Positions 5,885 to 6,512 of a stretch of DNA of 6,512 nucleotides are shown here, in pieces; within the stretch, counting starts at the first letter, position 1; each line of letters opens with the position of its first letter. Position numbers and translations under genes: made by a program. The notes under the pieces were generated by a model. The model did not search any database and had not been told where the DNA came from. It saw only the letters and a list, made by a program, of their open reading frames with translations. Origin of the DNA: Chloroflexota bacterium (lineage in GTDB: Bacteria; Chloroflexota; UBA6077; JACQUR01); assembly GCA_016210245.1 (NCBI GenBank), contig JACQUR010000350.1:1-6512 (forward strand), written 5' to 3'.

Positions 5885-5971
5885 GTGCGTAATGCGTAAA
5901 ACGTACTACGTAAGATCCAACGTGTGGTCCTGGCATTACATCTTACGCAGTACGCTTTACGCATGACGCAC
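5885..5971. repeat. 32-bp inverted repeat of the tgcgtaatgcgtaa type
   Basis: Arms 5885-5916 and 5940-5971 are complementary except for 3 positions, with a 23-base loop. Each arm is built from cgta-containing steps (gtgcgtaatgcgtaaaa... and its partner). It is markedly less GC-rich than its surroundings and starts 13 bases after the MITE-like element. It lies 18 bases downstream of the stop of the minus-strand bS22-like gene, so it could also serve as that gene's 3' hairpin. It is probably a dispersed palindromic element. Confidence 0.7.
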
Positions 5972-5989
5972 AGTGAGCGCTCCCGGGCG

Positions 5990-6082
5990 CTAGCGGCGGC
6001 GCTTGAAGCGCTCGCGCTTGAGGCGCTTGCGGTACTTGTGGCGGGCGATCTTCTTCCGACGCTTCTTGACAACGCTTCCCAA
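5990..6082 (-). CDS. bS22-like / AURKAIP1-COX24-domain mini ribosomal protein (30 residues)
   Basis: A tiny, extremely basic protein, MGSVVKKRRKKIARHKYR followed by KRLKRERFKRRR. The opening MGSV-KKRRKK-x-x-x-HK-x-RK and the Arg/Lys tail match the short COX24-domain proteins, annotated in actinobacteria as small-subunit protein bS22 (about 33 residues). Those bind rRNA near the decoding region and intersubunit bridges. The start is taken as TTG at 6082, because AGGAG (6090-6094, minus strand) is then 7 bases away and the product begins exactly like its relatives; GTG at 6088 would touch the Shine-Dalgarno. Codons are mostly cgc and aag, with no aromatic residues except one Tyr and one Phe. 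The gene stands alone between palindromic elements and would be missed by gene finders with a 90-base or ATG limit. It is recognised by pattern, not by search. Confidence 0.75.
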   Translation of the reverse strand: MGSVVKKRRKKIARHKYRKRLKRERFKRRR

Positions 6083-6351
6083 ACCCACTCTCCTACATCG
6101 TCATCGACCCCGACCAGGGGGGGGTACCTCGGGCGATTCGCACCGTGCCCGAGCTCGTCGCCGGGTGCGCAGCGCGGGCGGCCACAGGGGGCAGCCCCGA
6201 TAACCCCACGCCCGGACGCCTGCGGGTGTCAGGGGCCAGGGAAACCCAGCCGCCAGGGCGACCCACCGGGTCGCCCCTACGACCCCGCGCTGGGCCTCGG
6301 GGGACCCGGCTAGGCCCGACCTTGCCGAGAACCGCTCTAGCTCCTGCGCAC
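6083..6351 (-). other. Long palindrome-rich leader upstream of the bS22-like gene
   Basis: About 270 bases with no convincing gene. It contains CTCGGGC (6128-6134) with GCCCGAG (6147-6153). A perfect 9-bp stem, GGGCGACCC (6256-6264) with GGGTCGCCC (6268-6276), has a 3-base loop. A compound hairpin pairs GGGCCT (6292-6297) with AGGCCC (6312-6317) around an inner CGGG/CCCG stem. If transcription starts near 6345 these would all lie in the 5' untranslated region; otherwise they are dispersed GC palindromes. Confidence 0.45.
6090..6094 (-). promoter_or_regulatory. Ribosome binding site deciding the TTG start of the bS22-like gene
   Basis: On the minus strand the sequence reads taGGAGa-gtgggt-TTG. 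AGGAG is 7 bases from the TTG at 6082 but only one base from the in-frame GTG at 6088, which favours the TTG. Confidence 0.65.
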
Positions 6352-6357
6352 ATTATA
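6352..6357 (-). promoter_or_regulatory. Perfect TATAAT -10 hexamer, possible promoter of the bS22-like gene
   Basis: The minus strand reads TATAAT at 6357-6352, a rare word in this GC-rich sequence. No good -35 element stands at 16-18 bases: the position holds gcggct, part of a direct repeat. The distance to the start codon is about 270 bases. The call rests on the -10 alone. Confidence 0.3.
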
Positions 6358-6360
6358 AGC

Positions 6361-6384
6361 AAAGCCGCTAGCAAAGCCGCTAGT
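6361..6384. repeat. Tandem 12-base direct repeat
   Basis: aaagccgctagc (6361-6372) is followed at once by aaagccgctagt (6373-6384), identical in 11 of 12 bases. It sits where the -35 region of the minus-strand TATAAT would be. Confidence 0.7.
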
Positions 6385-6398
6385 GGTCAGCCGTCAGC

Positions 6399-6412
6399 GT
6401 ATCTGCTCAATA
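6399..6412 (+). mobile_element. Terminal repeat of an insertion sequence extending right
   Basis: gtatctgctcaata is identical to the first 14 bases of the MITE-like element at 5770. The following cctcgggg resembles the MITE's atccgggg. It lies 14 bases outside the stop codon of the minus-strand reading frame that runs off the window, the usual distance between a transposase gene and its IS end. Confidence 0.6.
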
Positions 6413-6426
6413 CCTCGGGGGAGGAG

Positions 6427-6512
6427 TTAGCCGAAGCCCCACGAGGCGCTGAGGCGCAGGTCCTGGGCGCGGCGCTCGATCAGGGTGGCCAGGGAGGGCA
6501 GGTGGTTGGCCT
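6427..6512 (-). CDS. C-terminal end of a probable IS transposase (partial)
   Basis: Reading leftwards from the window edge, the minus strand is open and ends with ANHLPSLATLIERR followed by AQDLRLSASWGFG and a TAA stop (6429-6427). At 27 complete residues it is too short to place in a family. It is called transposase because it ends just inside a terminal repeat shared with a MITE-like element. The rest of the gene, including any catalytic residues, lies beyond 6512. Confidence 0.45.
   Translation of the reverse strand, partial: ANHLPSLATLIERRAQDLRLSASWGFG

Noticed and set aside
5770..5971. CRISPR array
   Set aside because: The repeats are inverted pairs, not regularly spaced direct repeats with spacers.
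5857..6072. 71-residue minus-strand open frame through the repeats
   Set aside because: Spans the MITE end and palindrome and overlaps the bS22-like gene in another frame; serine/alanine-rich shadow.
6093..6374. 93-residue minus-strand open frame before the bS22-like gene
   Set aside because: Runs through three GC palindromes, is rich in Arg/Gly/Pro, and shows no motif. Its TAG overlaps the next ribosome site, which could hint at a leader peptide but is not enough.

Overview
The window is GC-rich DNA, very probably from a bacterium of the phylum Chloroflexota. This rests on three things: GC-rich codon use, a bS22/COX24-like mini ribosomal protein gene, and intergenic spaces packed with palindromic and 'gtcagtagccagt / tgcgtaatgcgt'-type repeats that I associate with filamentous Chloroflexota. 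Actinomycetota is the main alternative. No rRNA, tRNA or CRISPR array was found.

Left part (1-1690). A 90-bp imperfect inverted repeat (arms 1-90 and 101-190) stands directly before a complete tryptophan 2,3-dioxygenase gene (kynA, 199-1005), and its right arm contains the gene's Shine-Dalgarno sequence. A small heat-shock protein gene (1101-1640) follows on the same strand. Its leader can fold so that the ribosome binding site is paired, a candidate RNA thermometer. The gene is closed by a perfect 42-bp palindrome (1648-1689).

Middle part (1690-5102). A minus-strand remnant of an ISKra4-like transposase, keeping the zinc-finger/N-terminal region but no catalytic domain, lies against the palindrome. 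It is followed by an extremely GC-rich spacer. Then comes a two-component operon: a 649-residue membrane histidine kinase of the NarL/LiaS type (HAMP, HisKA_3, HATPase) whose stop codon abuts the start of its NarL-type response regulator. The periplasmic sensor region of the kinase is not one I recognise.

Right part (5103-6512). A lipoprotein-type cupredoxin with a full type 1 copper site (5258-5704) is followed by about 0.8 kb with little coding capacity. That stretch holds a MITE-like element with perfect 22-bp terminal inverted repeats (5770-5871), a second large inverted repeat (5885-5971), and a 30-codon minus-strand gene for a bS22/COX24-like ribosomal protein (5990-6082, TTG start). 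A long palindrome-rich leader upstream of that gene has a perfect TATAAT hexamer at its far end. At the right edge a third copy of the MITE end (6399-6412) stands just outside the last 27 codons of a minus-strand reading frame, probably the transposase of the insertion sequence that could mobilise the MITE.

The genes look like ordinary housekeeping, stress and signalling functions rather than one new system. The least ordinary material is in the non-coding structure: the kynA hairpin, the hsp20 leader, the MITE/IS pair, and the very small ribosomal protein gene.
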